From Chloroflexaceae bacterium (GTDB lineage: Bacteria; Chloroflexota; Chloroflexia; Chloroflexales; Chloroflexaceae): a stretch of 64,000 bases of DNA. Positions within the stretch are counted from its first letter, which is position 1. Every line of letters begins with the position of its first letter. The notes under the pieces were generated by a model. It was not told the origin of the DNA. It worked only from the letters and a program-made list of their open reading frames with translations, and did not search any database. Shown here one piece after another: positions 28,380 through 36,781 of the stretch. The stretch spans positions 208,813 to 272,812 of the forward strand of contig JANWYD010000008.1 of NCBI GenBank assembly GCA_025057155.1, given 5' to 3'. The position numbers and the translations under genes are program-made.

Positions 28380-29108
28380 CTACAAGTACCACGGCACCAT
28401 CTGGCGCCAGACCGCGGCGCAGTGGGCCTCGCCAGGCCAGATGTGCAGGGCATGCCAGATGCCTTTTTGCCACAGAATAGCGCTGAGCGACTGATTGTTG
28501 GCCAGGAAGACGTCTTCCTCGCCCACAGCCAGAATGATCTCCAGCCGGCGTAGCGCCTCAAGCAACACCGGGTCGTTCAGTTGCGGCAGGAAATGGCAGG
28601 GGTTGTAAAAGTAGACCGTCTCATCGTAGTGACCATCGAACAGATCACGAAACGATCCCATTGGCATGGTCAGATCGTAGCGTCCACTCAGGCCAACCAC
28701 CTTGCGGAAGCGCTGAGGATGGCGAAACGCCAGGGCCACCGCGTGATACGCGCCCAGGCTGCACCCATGGGCGATCAGATGCGGATTGGGATTGAGTTGC
28801 TGCGAAAATGGCACGACCTCTTCCAGAATATACGCCTCGTATTGCTGATGGCGCGCGATCCGCTCCCGGGGAGGGCGATGGCGCGCGTAGAGGCTCTCAT
28901 AGTCCACACTATCGACACAGAAGAGTTGAATGTTGCCTGCCTCAACGGTGTGACGCAATGCGTCAACCAGGCCCCAGTTTTCGTAGTCGTAGAATCGTCC
29001 GCCACGGGTAGGAAAGACCAGCACCCGCGCTCCGGCGTGCCCGAACACCAGCAGTTCCATGGTTCGCTGCAAGCGTGGACTGCGCCACGCGTGATACTCC
29101 CGGCGCAT
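28380..29108 (-). CDS. Putative esterase, alpha/beta hydrolase fold
   Basis: About 242 residues. MRREYHAWRSPRLQRTMELLVFGHAG is the usual N-terminus of this esterase family (seen here as adjacent segments). The nucleophile elbow is GCSLG in IAHGCSLGAYHAV, and a late His lies in PGEAHCAAVW. The start chosen is preceded by AAGGA at ideal spacing. A longer frame begins at 29216, 8 nt after a TATAAA hexamer, and would add 36 residues not seen in relatives. Substrate unknown. Confidence 0.82.
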   Translation of the reverse strand: MRREYHAWRSPRLQRTMELLVFGHAGARVLVFPTRGGRFYDYENWGLVDALRHTVEAGNIQLFCVDSVDYESLYARHRPPRERIARHQQYEAYILEEVVPFSQQLNPNPHLIAHGCSLGAYHAVALAFRHPQRFRKVVGLSGRYDLTMPMGSFRDLFDGHYDETVYFYNPCHFLPQLNDPVLLEALRRLEIILAVGEEDVFLANNQSLSAILWQKGIWHALHIWPGEAHCAAVWRQMVPWYL

Positions 29109-29499
29109 CGGCGGTCCTTGACGCTGGTAGAAGGCCGCAAGGCTCCAGTTGGCCCGATCCAACAATCCCGCATAGTCTGTAAGCCGGGTGGTGCTGCCAT
29201 CTGAACGATATGGCATACGCCCGGTTTATAAACACGGTAGAGCGGAAGTGTTATCTCAGTATTAATTCCTGGCATGTTTTCTGAGATAAACAGGTTAACC
29301 CTTTGTTGCGCCGCCCTGAGGGTAAGGCAACCGGGCGGCGCCGGCGCCGGGGTTGCCGCAGGTCGCTCCCAGGCAGGAGCAGGGAGGCTGCCTTTTCCTC
29401 TCTTCTCCTGAGCGACGGTGAAGTCGTTCCGGGCTGCTCATCGGCAAAGACATCGGGAAACATCGTTGCTTCGTATCCCTCCAACTGCCTGTGTTCGCT
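29109..29499. other. Intergenic stretch
   Basis: No gene is supported. A TATAAA hexamer on the minus strand near 29225-29230 could be a -10 box for the esterase gene. Positions 29318-29365 are GC-rich with inverted GGCGCC/GGCAACC-type motifs. Confidence 0.4.
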
Positions 29500-30102
29500 T
29501 CAGGGATCGAAAAGCGGAAATCGAAAGGTGCGCAGGATCGCGGCCCAGAGGCGATAGCCTTCGTCGCTCAGATGCAGACCATCGTCGGCGAAGAGCGCCG
29601 AAACAGGCTCGCCATTGCGCTGGAGCATGGGCTGATACACGTCAATAAAGTATCCCTTGGGGCGGGCAATGAGCGCCTGGCGCGCGGCCTCGTTGACCTG
29701 GCGAATGGCATGGCGCAGGCGCCAGCGGGCCGGGCTGGGCTTGATGGCCATAAATGCCACCGGGATCTTGCCGCAAAGTGTATCTACTTTATCCAGCAGC
29801 CGGTGCAACGAGCCGATGACCGAACTGACGGGCTGGCCATCACCGAGGTCATTGTCGCCAGCATAGATCACCAGACTGCCTGGCGCGCACGGCGGCACCA
29901 GGCGCTCGAAAAAATAGACGCAGGCGGACAGCGTTGAGCCGCCGAAGGCCCGGTTCACCACTGGCCAGGGCGCCAGGTCCTCTTCCAGGGTTGACCAGAG
30001 ACGGAGCGATGAACTGCCATAAAATACCGTCGCTCCAGGAGGGGGCGGATTCAGGGCGTGCGCCTGTTCGATGGCCCGCACCTCTTCCTCGTACCATTCC
30101 AT
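29500..30102 (-). CDS. SGNH/GDSL-type hydrolase
   Basis: 200 residues with the four SGNH blocks: catalytic Ser in FYGSSSLRLW, Gly in FGGSTLS, Asn in AGDNDLG, and the Asp-x-x-His pair in DDGLHLSDEGY. The family cleaves ester bonds in lipids or acetylated sugars. There is no signal peptide, so a cytosolic role is likely. It is downstream of an HtrA-like gene on the same strand, with a 308-nt repeat-rich gap. Confidence 0.9.
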   Translation of the reverse strand: MEWYEEEVRAIEQAHALNPPPPGATVFYGSSSLRLWSTLEEDLAPWPVVNRAFGGSTLSACVYFFERLVPPCAPGSLVIYAGDNDLGDGQPVSSVIGSLHRLLDKVDTLCGKIPVAFMAIKPSPARWRLRHAIRQVNEAARQALIARPKGYFIDVYQPMLQRNGEPVSALFADDGLHLSDEGYRLWAAILRTFRFPLFDP

Positions 30103-30410
30103 CGCGATCCTCTCTCCTCTCCGCGCGGGCCTGGCCGCGCCAGCTCTAAACGAAAAGCGAGAGGGTCTGGGAGGGCAAGGCCCTCCTAAACCCTCCCTGT
30201 GAGGGGAGCATCACCCAGAACCGGTTTTCCTGCAACTGTCCCGCTGCTTCTGGGGCGCCGGGCGCCCCGTGAGCAGAGGTAGGGGGGAAACCTGGTTCCC
30301 CCTACCCCTCCAACCGCCCGTGCGCGCTTCTTTCCCTATCCGGCTTCATGCTGGCATGCAGAAGGATTTTCCCAGGAGCGCGGCCCTCCCAGGAGAGGCC
30401 CGTTTTTTCC
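30103..30410. repeat. Repeat-rich intergenic stretch
   Basis: No gene is supported. It contains a GGGAGGGCAAGGCCCTCC palindrome (30162-30190), also present at 51667; a GGCGCCGGGCGCC motif (30253-30268); and a GGGGGGAAACC/GGTTCCCCC palindrome with long arms (30277-30310). Confidence 0.65.
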
Positions 30411-32030
30411 TCAGAACCCGCGCTCAACCACGAAGGTGTCCAGAATGCGATCCAGGGCTTCGAGGTCAGCCTCGGAGACGACCTGGACCTGCACCATGCC
30501 CAGGAACGACTTGTCCTCCGGAGTAAAGGCGACTACCACCAGCGCGGTGTCGCGACCGCCGCAGTTCGTCCACACGTCGTACCTGCCGGTGTACAGGGCG
30601 TCACTGTAGTCGCTCCGGCCGTCGAAGGTGCATTCGTTGGTGAACGCCATCTCATCGAGCAACTGGTCGGGCGTCAACTCGCGCGCCAGTTGGCGCGAGG
30701 CGCCCAGGAACATGCCCGGCGTAGTCCAGGTATTCAGGAAATCGTTGATATTCGGTGCGGCCACCAGGGCGATGCTCTGGGGAACCTCGGTATCGCCCCG
30801 GCGCCAGGAACCGGTTGAGGTGTCGCTCCAGGCCCGGGGGATGTCAACTCGTAACGTCCGCGACTCGTTTTCGAACGTATAATACTCATCGTAGGATGCG
30901 CCAGTATCAGCGACGTCAGGCACATCGTTCCCCCGCGCAAAGGAGATCGTCTCCTGTAATTCGCGACCGTTAATCTGCCCCTCCAGCACTTGCTCGGTCT
31001 CGCTGCGCAGCACGGCGATCTGCAGTGTGTCGCTCGACGTGCGGCTGCGCAGAATGTCGCAGTAGCTGGTCATCTTGCCGTCGGTGGCCAGCACCAGCCG
31101 CTCGAGCTGGGTCACGATGTCGCCCGGGCGCACGCCGGCCTTGTCTGCGGGCGAACCGGACTTGACCGACCAGACCCAGATGCCCGAAAGCGAGCCGTCG
31201 GGGGAGGCAAAGGCTTCACCGTTGATGCCCAGCGAGGTGACGTCCTTGCCGTCGCGCAGTTGCTTGATCAGCGGCAGGGCCTCGTCGCGGGCGATGGCGT
31301 AGTACTGGTCGGTATCCGAACGACCGGCGTAGTTCACGCCTACGACCCGCCCATCGCTTGTCAGCAGAGGGCCGCCTGAACTGCCGGGATTGATCGTCGC
31401 ATCGTGTTCAACTACGTTGTCCACCGAGGCCCAGCTCGACTCGCCGTCGGCGCGGGCCTTAGAAATGATCCCGCGGGTGAGGGTGAATTCTGGATCGCCC
31501 AGGGGGTACCCGGCGGCAAACACGTCCAGGCCGACTTTGATGTCGCCATCGTACCATTCGAGGTAGGAATAGCCATCGCCGTCAATGTCAATCACCGCCA
31601 GGTCGGAGCACTCGGAGACTCCCAGGATGCGAGCATTGCGGGGGCGGCTCTCGCCGTTCACGAAGACCTTGAGCAGGGCCGAGCCGGTGACTACGTGGTT
31701 GTTGGTGACGGCAATGCCGCTCTCGTCAATGATAAAGCCGGAACCACGCCCCGCGACGTTGAACACTGTGCCCTCACTGGGCGAGACGAACGTGCCCTGT
31801 GCCTCGATCTGCACCACTGCCTTCCGCACGTCGTCGAGCGAACGGATCGCCAGCGTGGTAGGTGTCGGGGCAATCGTCGGCGCCACGGTCGGCTCCGGGG
31901 GCGTCGTGGGCGGAACGGTGGGTTGTTGCGTCCCGGAGGAGGGCTGGTTGCAGGCGCTCAACAGGGTGAGAGTGATGACCAGCAAACAGACCAAAGCCAA
32001 TCGTCCGGTAGGTAGCCGCTGCGGACGCAT
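30411..32030 (-). CDS. HtrA-like trypsin-family serine protease, lipoprotein
   Basis: 539 residues. A signal peptide ends in a lipobox (LLSAC, Cys 27), followed by a Pro/Thr-rich spacer. The S1C protease domain carries the full triad: His in TNNHVV, Asp in CSDLAVIDI, Ser in NPGSSGGP. A PDZ-like domain (SGSPADKAGVRPGDIV) follows, and then about 160 residues of an additional C-terminal domain of unknown function beginning near DEYYTFENESRTLRVDIP. It would act outside the membrane in protein quality control. The ATG follows AAGGGAG. Confidence 0.92.
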   Translation of the reverse strand: MRPQRLPTGRLALVCLLVITLTLLSACNQPSSGTQQPTVPPTTPPEPTVAPTIAPTPTTLAIRSLDDVRKAVVQIEAQGTFVSPSEGTVFNVAGRGSGFIIDESGIAVTNNHVVTGSALLKVFVNGESRPRNARILGVSECSDLAVIDIDGDGYSYLEWYDGDIKVGLDVFAAGYPLGDPEFTLTRGIISKARADGESSWASVDNVVEHDATINPGSSGGPLLTSDGRVVGVNYAGRSDTDQYYAIARDEALPLIKQLRDGKDVTSLGINGEAFASPDGSLSGIWVWSVKSGSPADKAGVRPGDIVTQLERLVLATDGKMTSYCDILRSRTSSDTLQIAVLRSETEQVLEGQINGRELQETISFARGNDVPDVADTGASYDEYYTFENESRTLRVDIPRAWSDTSTGSWRRGDTEVPQSIALVAAPNINDFLNTWTTPGMFLGASRQLARELTPDQLLDEMAFTNECTFDGRSDYSDALYTGRYDVWTNCGGRDTALVVVAFTPEDKSFLGMVQVQVVSEADLEALDRILDTFVVERGF

Positions 32031-32434
32031 ACGCTCCCTTTCTGCTTACGCTTCCAATACACGCCTGATTCCTATGAATGATCCGGACCTTCTGCGAAGC
32101 TCCCCGGCACGGCCTTGCATCAGGTGGATGACGACCGGCGCTCCTGAGAAACACTATCGCACATGAAGATGAACGTTTGATGGCTGGCGAAATAGTTTGC
32201 AATGAACGGTTACCTTTGCCTGCCGTCTGGAGTATACCATTTAAGGTGTACCATAGCGGACGAGAAAACGGCCGATTCCGGGTCCGCTGTCACTCCCGAT
32301 TCTCCCGCCGGCGCCGGTAGCGAGGGAGGGCGAGAACCGGCGGCCTTGACGCCGCCTGGAGGGCCGCGGGGAAACCCGGTTTCCCCGCGGCTCGTGCCTG
32401 GCAACCGCTTGTCTTCACGCTCAGGAGCCACACC
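32031..32434. other. Divergent intergenic region
   Basis: No gene is supported between the HtrA-like gene and uxaC. A TGGTATACT extended -10 on the minus strand (32231-32239) lies inside an imperfect palindrome GTATACC-ATTTAA-GGTGTAC (32232-32251), a possible operator. A perfect 14-bp-arm palindrome lies at 32363-32391. Confidence 0.45.
32363..32391. repeat. GGGGAAACC/GGTTTCCCC dispersed palindrome
   Basis: Perfect inverted repeat with 14-nt arms (GCCGCGGGGAAACC) around a single C, 44 nt before the uxaC start. Confidence 0.8.
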
Positions 32435-33868
32435 ATGCCCGGCATACCCTGGACGCTCGCGCCGGATCGCTGTTTTGACCCCGAGCCGTCGCGACGGGCG
32501 CTGGCGCGCGACCTCTACGCGATGGTGCGGGACCTGCCGCTGCTCTGCCCCCATGGTCACGTGCCGCCGGCGCTCCTCGCCGATCCCGACGCTCATCTGG
32601 GCAATCCTGCCACGCTCTTTGTTATTCCCGACCACTACGTGACGCGCATGCTCTACAGCCAGGGCGTGCCGCTCGAGTCGCTCGGCATTCCCACCCGCGA
32701 CGGCGCGCCGGTTGAGACCGATCCCCGGCGCATCTGGCAACGCTTCGCCGAACACTTCCATCTCTTTCGGGGCACACCCACCGGTCTGTGGCTGGCCGAC
32801 GAACTGGTGAACCTGTTCGGCGTCAGTGAACGGCTCGATGGCGCAAGCGCGCAGCGCATCTACGACCATCTGGAGGCGCAGCTTGCGCGACCCGAGTTTC
32901 GCCCGCGGACGTTGCTGGCGCGTTTCAACATCGCCTTGCTGTGCACCACCGATGCCGCCACCGACCCGCTCGACCAACATCGGCAGATCCATGCCTCGGG
33001 ACTGACCTACGTTCGCCCGACCTTCCGCCCCGACGCGCTGCTGGCCATCGATGCTCCCGACTGGCCCGCCCAGATCGCCCGCCTCAGCGAACGTTCGGGT
33101 ATAGATGTAGTAGACTATAGCGGTTTCATTCGAGCCCTGGAAGCCCGACGGGCAGCCTTTAAGGCCCTTGGCGCCCTGGCGACCGACCATGGCGTGCTGA
33201 CCCCGGCCACCGAGCGCCTGAGCGACGGAGAAGCCGGGCGCATCTTCGCCCGCGCGCTGCGGCGCGCCGCCGACGCGCGGGACGCGGCGCGCTTCACCGC
33301 CCACATGTTGATGGAGTTCGCGCGGATGAGTTGCGAAGACGGTCTGGTTATGCAACTCCATGCCGGGAGCCTGCGCAACCACCACGAACGCCTGTACGCG
33401 CGCTTTGGCCCCGACATGGGCGCCGATATTCCCGTCGCCACCGAGTGGACGCGCAACCTGCGCCCGCTGTTGAACGCCTACGGCGCCGATCCGCGCTTCC
33501 GTCTCATCCTCTTCACCCTCGACGAGAGCGCCTACGGGCGCGAACTGGCCCCTCTGGCCGGACACTACCCGGCGGTGTTGATCGGGCCGCCCTGGTGGTT
33601 CTTCGACAGCGTGAACGGCATGCGGCGCTACTTCGCCGAAGTGGTTGAGATTGCCGGCATCTACAACACGGCGGGCTTCAATGACGACACCCGCGCCTTT
33701 GCCTCGATCCCCGCCCGGCACGATCTCTGGCGCCGGGTGAGTTGCGACTGGCTCGCCGGTCTGGTGGTTCAGGGCTTGCTCGCCGAGGATGAGGCCGTGG
33801 ATATGGCCTGCGAACTGGCCTACGGTCTGGCCAGGCGCGCTTACTTCCGAGGAAGCCCCGCAATATGA
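32435..33868 (+). CDS. uxaC: Glucuronate isomerase
   Basis: 477 residues, an amidohydrolase-fold isomerase that interconverts glucuronate and fructuronate (or galacturonate and tagaturonate), the first step of hexuronate breakdown. Recognised segments are LLCPHGHVPPALL near the N-terminus (metal-binding His-x-His), LCTTDAATDPL, RPTFRPDALL, ATDHGVL, QLHAGSLRNHH and WWFFDSVNGM. The ATG follows CAGGAG. Its stop overlaps the next ATG (ATGA), so it is coupled to a membrane protein gene. No other hexuronate genes are nearby, which is unusual. Confidence 0.93.
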   Translation: MPGIPWTLAPDRCFDPEPSRRALARDLYAMVRDLPLLCPHGHVPPALLADPDAHLGNPATLFVIPDHYVTRMLYSQGVPLESLGIPTRDGAPVETDPRRIWQRFAEHFHLFRGTPTGLWLADELVNLFGVSERLDGASAQRIYDHLEAQLARPEFRPRTLLARFNIALLCTTDAATDPLDQHRQIHASGLTYVRPTFRPDALLAIDAPDWPAQIARLSERSGIDVVDYSGFIRALEARRAAFKALGALATDHGVLTPATERLSDGEAGRIFARALRRAADARDAARFTAHMLMEFARMSCEDGLVMQLHAGSLRNHHERLYARFGPDMGADIPVATEWTRNLRPLLNAYGADPRFRLILFTLDESAYGRELAPLAGHYPAVLIGPPWWFFDSVNGMRRYFAEVVEIAGIYNTAGFNDDTRAFASIPARHDLWRRVSCDWLAGLVVQGLLAEDEAVDMACELAYGLARRAYFRGSPAI

Positions 33869-35946
33869 AGCTGTGGATCCAGCGCAGCTCCTGGTCGAAG
33901 GGACGGATCGCCGCCCTGGTCGATCTGCTCTGGTGCGGCGGCCTGGCCCCCGCTCTGGCCCTGCTGGCGCTGGCGACTGTGGCGCTGGCCTACCAGGTGC
34001 CGGTGGCCGGACGCGAACCCTTCGCGGCCAACCCCTCGCCGCTGCGCCTGAGCGGCGTGCACCGGCCCGAGCCGGCGGCCCATGGCGCTTTCCAGCGTTG
34101 GACGACCGGGCGAGCGCGGGTGCGCCTGCCGGGCGTCGGCGCAGGCGCGCTGATTGTGCGCAAGCGCTTCTTCGGCGGGCCCGAAGCGAGCGCGGGGCGA
34201 ACGCTGCGGGTCGGCGCCCCTGAGCGTGTCCTGTTTGAAGCGCCACTGCGCCCGCACTGGCAGAAAGTGCACCTTGTCCTTCCTCCTCAGGCCGTCGCCT
34301 CCTTCAGCGGCGATCTGATCCTGACCCTCGAAACCGAGCCATTTGTCGCGCCGCCCGATACACGCGCACTGGGCATCTCCCTCGACTGGATCGAGGTGCG
34401 CCCGGGCGCAGGCGGCTGGCGCGCGCCGCCGCTGGCGCTGGCCGCGAACCTGGCTCTGACGCTGCTCCTTGGCCTGTGGGTTCTGCGCCTGAGCGGCCTC
34501 CCAACGCGCCTGGCCGTGTTGCCCGCCCTGGCCCTGCTGGTCTACATTGGCCTGATGCTGGCCGGGTGGCCCGGCGGCAGCCTGGAGGCGCGTATGCAGG
34601 TGGCCCTGGGCCTGCCGGTGCTGCTCAAGGTGTTGCCGCTGACCTTGCTGCTGGCGCTGGCGCTGCGCCTTTTGCCCTTGCGCCCCCTTCAAAGCGCAGG
34701 ACTCCCGGCCCCGACGATGATCCGCCTGGCCGTGCTGCTGATCTTTACCCTGCGCCTGGCGGGAACGCTGCATCCGCTATTTATGCCGATCGATCATGGC
34801 CTGCGCGCCAACCAGTTGCTGCTGATAGCAGCGGGTGAAGAGTCGCGGGTGCGCGAACGGCTAGAACAGCAGTACGAGTGGGGCACGCGCGAGCCGGTGC
34901 CCTACAGCCTGCTTACCTACTACATGCTCCTGCCGCTGACCGCCATCTGGAACTCTCGACCGGCGCTGATCGAGGCGGTCAAGGTGGTCACAGCCCTGTT
35001 CGAGGCGACCCTGCCCCTGTTGCTGCTGGCGCTCCTGCAGGGCGGCCCCCAGCGCCACCTGGGAGCGGCCTGGGGCGGCCTGGTCTACGCGGCCCTGCCG
35101 GTGGGCTACCTGTTCTTCCACGATGGCAGCTTTCCAACTACGATTGGCGTCTGGTTAACGCTGATAGCGCTTGTCGCGGCACACTGGCTGCTGGCCCTCT
35201 GGCTGCAGCCTGCTCCGGTGAATGATCGGCTGTCCGCAGGGCCGGGGCCCGGTTTCCGGGGAGGGCTGCTGTTGCGCGGCGTCGTGGCGGCCCTGGCCCT
35301 CACCGTGGCTATCGGGGCATATGTGACCCACGTGGCTTTTGTGCCTTTCCTGGCAGGGGCGATGGGGGTCAGCCTGGCCCTGCTCGACGGAGCGGCGGGA
35401 CGGCGCGCCAGCCGGTCGCTGCTGCTGAGCCTCGTGCTGGGCGCGACCCTCGCCTGGGCGCTGGTCTATGGCAGTTACACCGTCACGCTGGTGCAGCGCA
35501 CCATTCCGAGCTATCTGGGCCTGATCGCCAGCGAAGGCAGCGTCGGGCGCGACAGCGCGTTGTTCTTCGGCACGCCGATCAACAGCTTCGGCCAGCACCT
35601 GGCGGCCCACTTCCGCGTCTGGCCGGTGCTGCTGGCCGGAGCCGTCCTGACAGGCCTGGCGTTGAACTGGCGCGGGCGGTTCGTCACCTACCTGGGGCTG
35701 GCCTATGCCGCGCTCTTTGCAGCCACCTCCCTGGTCGAGCGCTGGTTCGGGCTGTGGAACAAGCACATGGTCTTCGTCGCTCCGGCAGTGGCGTTGCTGG
35801 CGGGCGTCGGCCTGGCCTGGCTCTGGCGGCGCGGGCGCGCCGGGCGTGTGGTATGCCTGGGGTTGCTGGCCTACCTCTTCTGGGAAAGCGTAAGCGCCTG
35901 GGGTAATCGCGTGCTGTGGTACCACATACCGCCGGGAGCGCTGTAG
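33865..35946 (+). CDS. Polytopic membrane protein, possible GT-C glycosyltransferase
   Basis: 693 residues. One N-terminal helix is followed by an extracytoplasmic domain of about 150 residues rich in beta-type sequence (residues 50-190), then ten or more transmembrane helices to the C-terminus. The layout and motifs such as LLTYYMLLPLTAI and GLVYAALPVGYLFFHDG in the second half resemble GT-C type glycosyltransferases of the Chloroflexota, but no catalytic Asp motif could be fixed. Its ATG overlaps the uxaC stop by 4 nt. Function unassigned. Confidence 0.7.
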   Translation: MKLWIQRSSWSKGRIAALVDLLWCGGLAPALALLALATVALAYQVPVAGREPFAANPSPLRLSGVHRPEPAAHGAFQRWTTGRARVRLPGVGAGALIVRKRFFGGPEASAGRTLRVGAPERVLFEAPLRPHWQKVHLVLPPQAVASFSGDLILTLETEPFVAPPDTRALGISLDWIEVRPGAGGWRAPPLALAANLALTLLLGLWVLRLSGLPTRLAVLPALALLVYIGLMLAGWPGGSLEARMQVALGLPVLLKVLPLTLLLALALRLLPLRPLQSAGLPAPTMIRLAVLLIFTLRLAGTLHPLFMPIDHGLRANQLLLIAAGEESRVRERLEQQYEWGTREPVPYSLLTYYMLLPLTAIWNSRPALIEAVKVVTALFEATLPLLLLALLQGGPQRHLGAAWGGLVYAALPVGYLFFHDGSFPTTIGVWLTLIALVAAHWLLALWLQPAPVNDRLSAGPGPGFRGGLLLRGVVAALALTVAIGAYVTHVAFVPFLAGAMGVSLALLDGAAGRRASRSLLLSLVLGATLAWALVYGSYTVTLVQRTIPSYLGLIASEGSVGRDSALFFGTPINSFGQHLAAHFRVWPVLLAGAVLTGLALNWRGRFVTYLGLAYAALFAATSLVERWFGLWNKHMVFVAPAVALLAGVGLAWLWRRGRAGRVVCLGLLAYLFWESVSAWGNRVLWYHIPPGAL

Positions 35947-36020
35947 GGGTATGGAGAAAGCCTGTTTCCCCACACCCCTTCGTGCCGGGATGAGTCTCGG
36001 GAAACCCGCTTTCCCCGCCC
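35946..36020. repeat. Two GGGAAA/TTTCCC palindromes after the membrane protein gene
   Basis: 35946-35978 pairs GGGGT-TGGAGAAA with TTTCCCCA-ACCCC imperfectly; 35999-36020 carries GGGAAACCCGCTTTCCCC. Both belong to the dispersed GAAACC/GGTTTC family and may end transcription. Confidence 0.55.
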
Positions 36021-36091
36021 CTCTCCGCAGGGTCGCGCCTATCCTTGTAGAACCGAGCTTGCCGGAGAACCATTAACTTTTTTATTACATA

Positions 36092-36176
36092 GGTTTGCAC
36101 AAATTAACCAAAACTCTCAGGAATCTGCTTATAATGGTTGCACACATCGCAACCTGAAACAGCATCGTGCAACCTG
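36092..36176 (+). promoter_or_regulatory. Hydrogenase upstream promoter/operator-like region
   Basis: A perfect TATAAT (36130-36135) lies amid repeated TTGCAC motifs: 36095-36100, 36138-36143, and the inverse GTGCAA at 36167-36172. GGTTGCAC (36136-36143) and GTGCAACC (36167-36174) form an 8-bp inverted repeat. The local base composition is AT-rich compared with its surroundings. It may be the promoter and regulator-binding site of the hydrogenase operon; no -35 match is good. Confidence 0.45.
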
Positions 36177-36781
36177 CCTCGACAGCGGTCACCCTTGGAG
36201 AGGGGGGTAGATTGGGGATGGCGCCGCGCGAACCGATGCCTCCGGGCGGCGTTTACCAGTCTGCTGCAAGCTCCCGGTGAAGAAGCGAGGTGCGGGGCCG
36301 CGCAAACCGGCGGTCCGGGAAGCGCGCAGGCGCCGCCATCCCATATCTCGGTGGAGCGGCGATACAAACGGCGCTGAACGGCGTTTTCCACTGTCCAGGG
36401 GGCCTGGAAAGGTGTCTGTTTTGCCGTTCGCCGGTGGCGTGCCGTTCGCCGATGCCCAACCATCGCCGGAAGCCGCCAGGGGGGCCGAAACTCGCCCGCT
36501 GCGCCGCGCTGTGGGTGCTAATTGCGCGGCAAGCTGCGGCCGCGTCGGCCCTGGACCGGGCATTAAACGGATCTGTCTGGACCGGTGAGCGACGCGACGA
36601 GGCCAGATTACCCGGCAAGGCGGAGGGCTGCGGTTGTGAACTGTGGCGCAGGCGCCTGCGCTATGGAGCAGCTCATCAGTCACGGCAGCATCCTGTCCCG
36701 AAGAGCCTCTATGGCGCAGGGCGCTGGTGCGGTTCCTCTGCAACGGGCGCCGCGACGGTTGTCCACGTCAGGAGGTCTGGG
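36177..36781. other. ~600-nt leader region before the hydrogenase small subunit
   Basis: No convincing gene. The frame of the small subunit stays open across much of it, but the encoded residues are Arg/Gly/Cys-rich and unlike any hydrogenase. Several inverted repeats are present (e.g. CCACTGTCCAGG...CCTGGAAAGGTG near 36388-36416). No known riboswitch class was recognised. Confidence 0.5.

Noticed and set aside
36177..36781. Possible cobalamin or nickel riboswitch in the hydrogenase leader
   Set aside because: No B12 box or NiCo-type core could be found by eye; only generic hairpins are present.
36290..36781. N-terminal extension of the hydrogenase small subunit by about 164 residues
   Set aside because: The frame is open but the residues are unlike any hydrogenase; a perfect AGGAGG and ATG directly precede the Tat signal at 36782.
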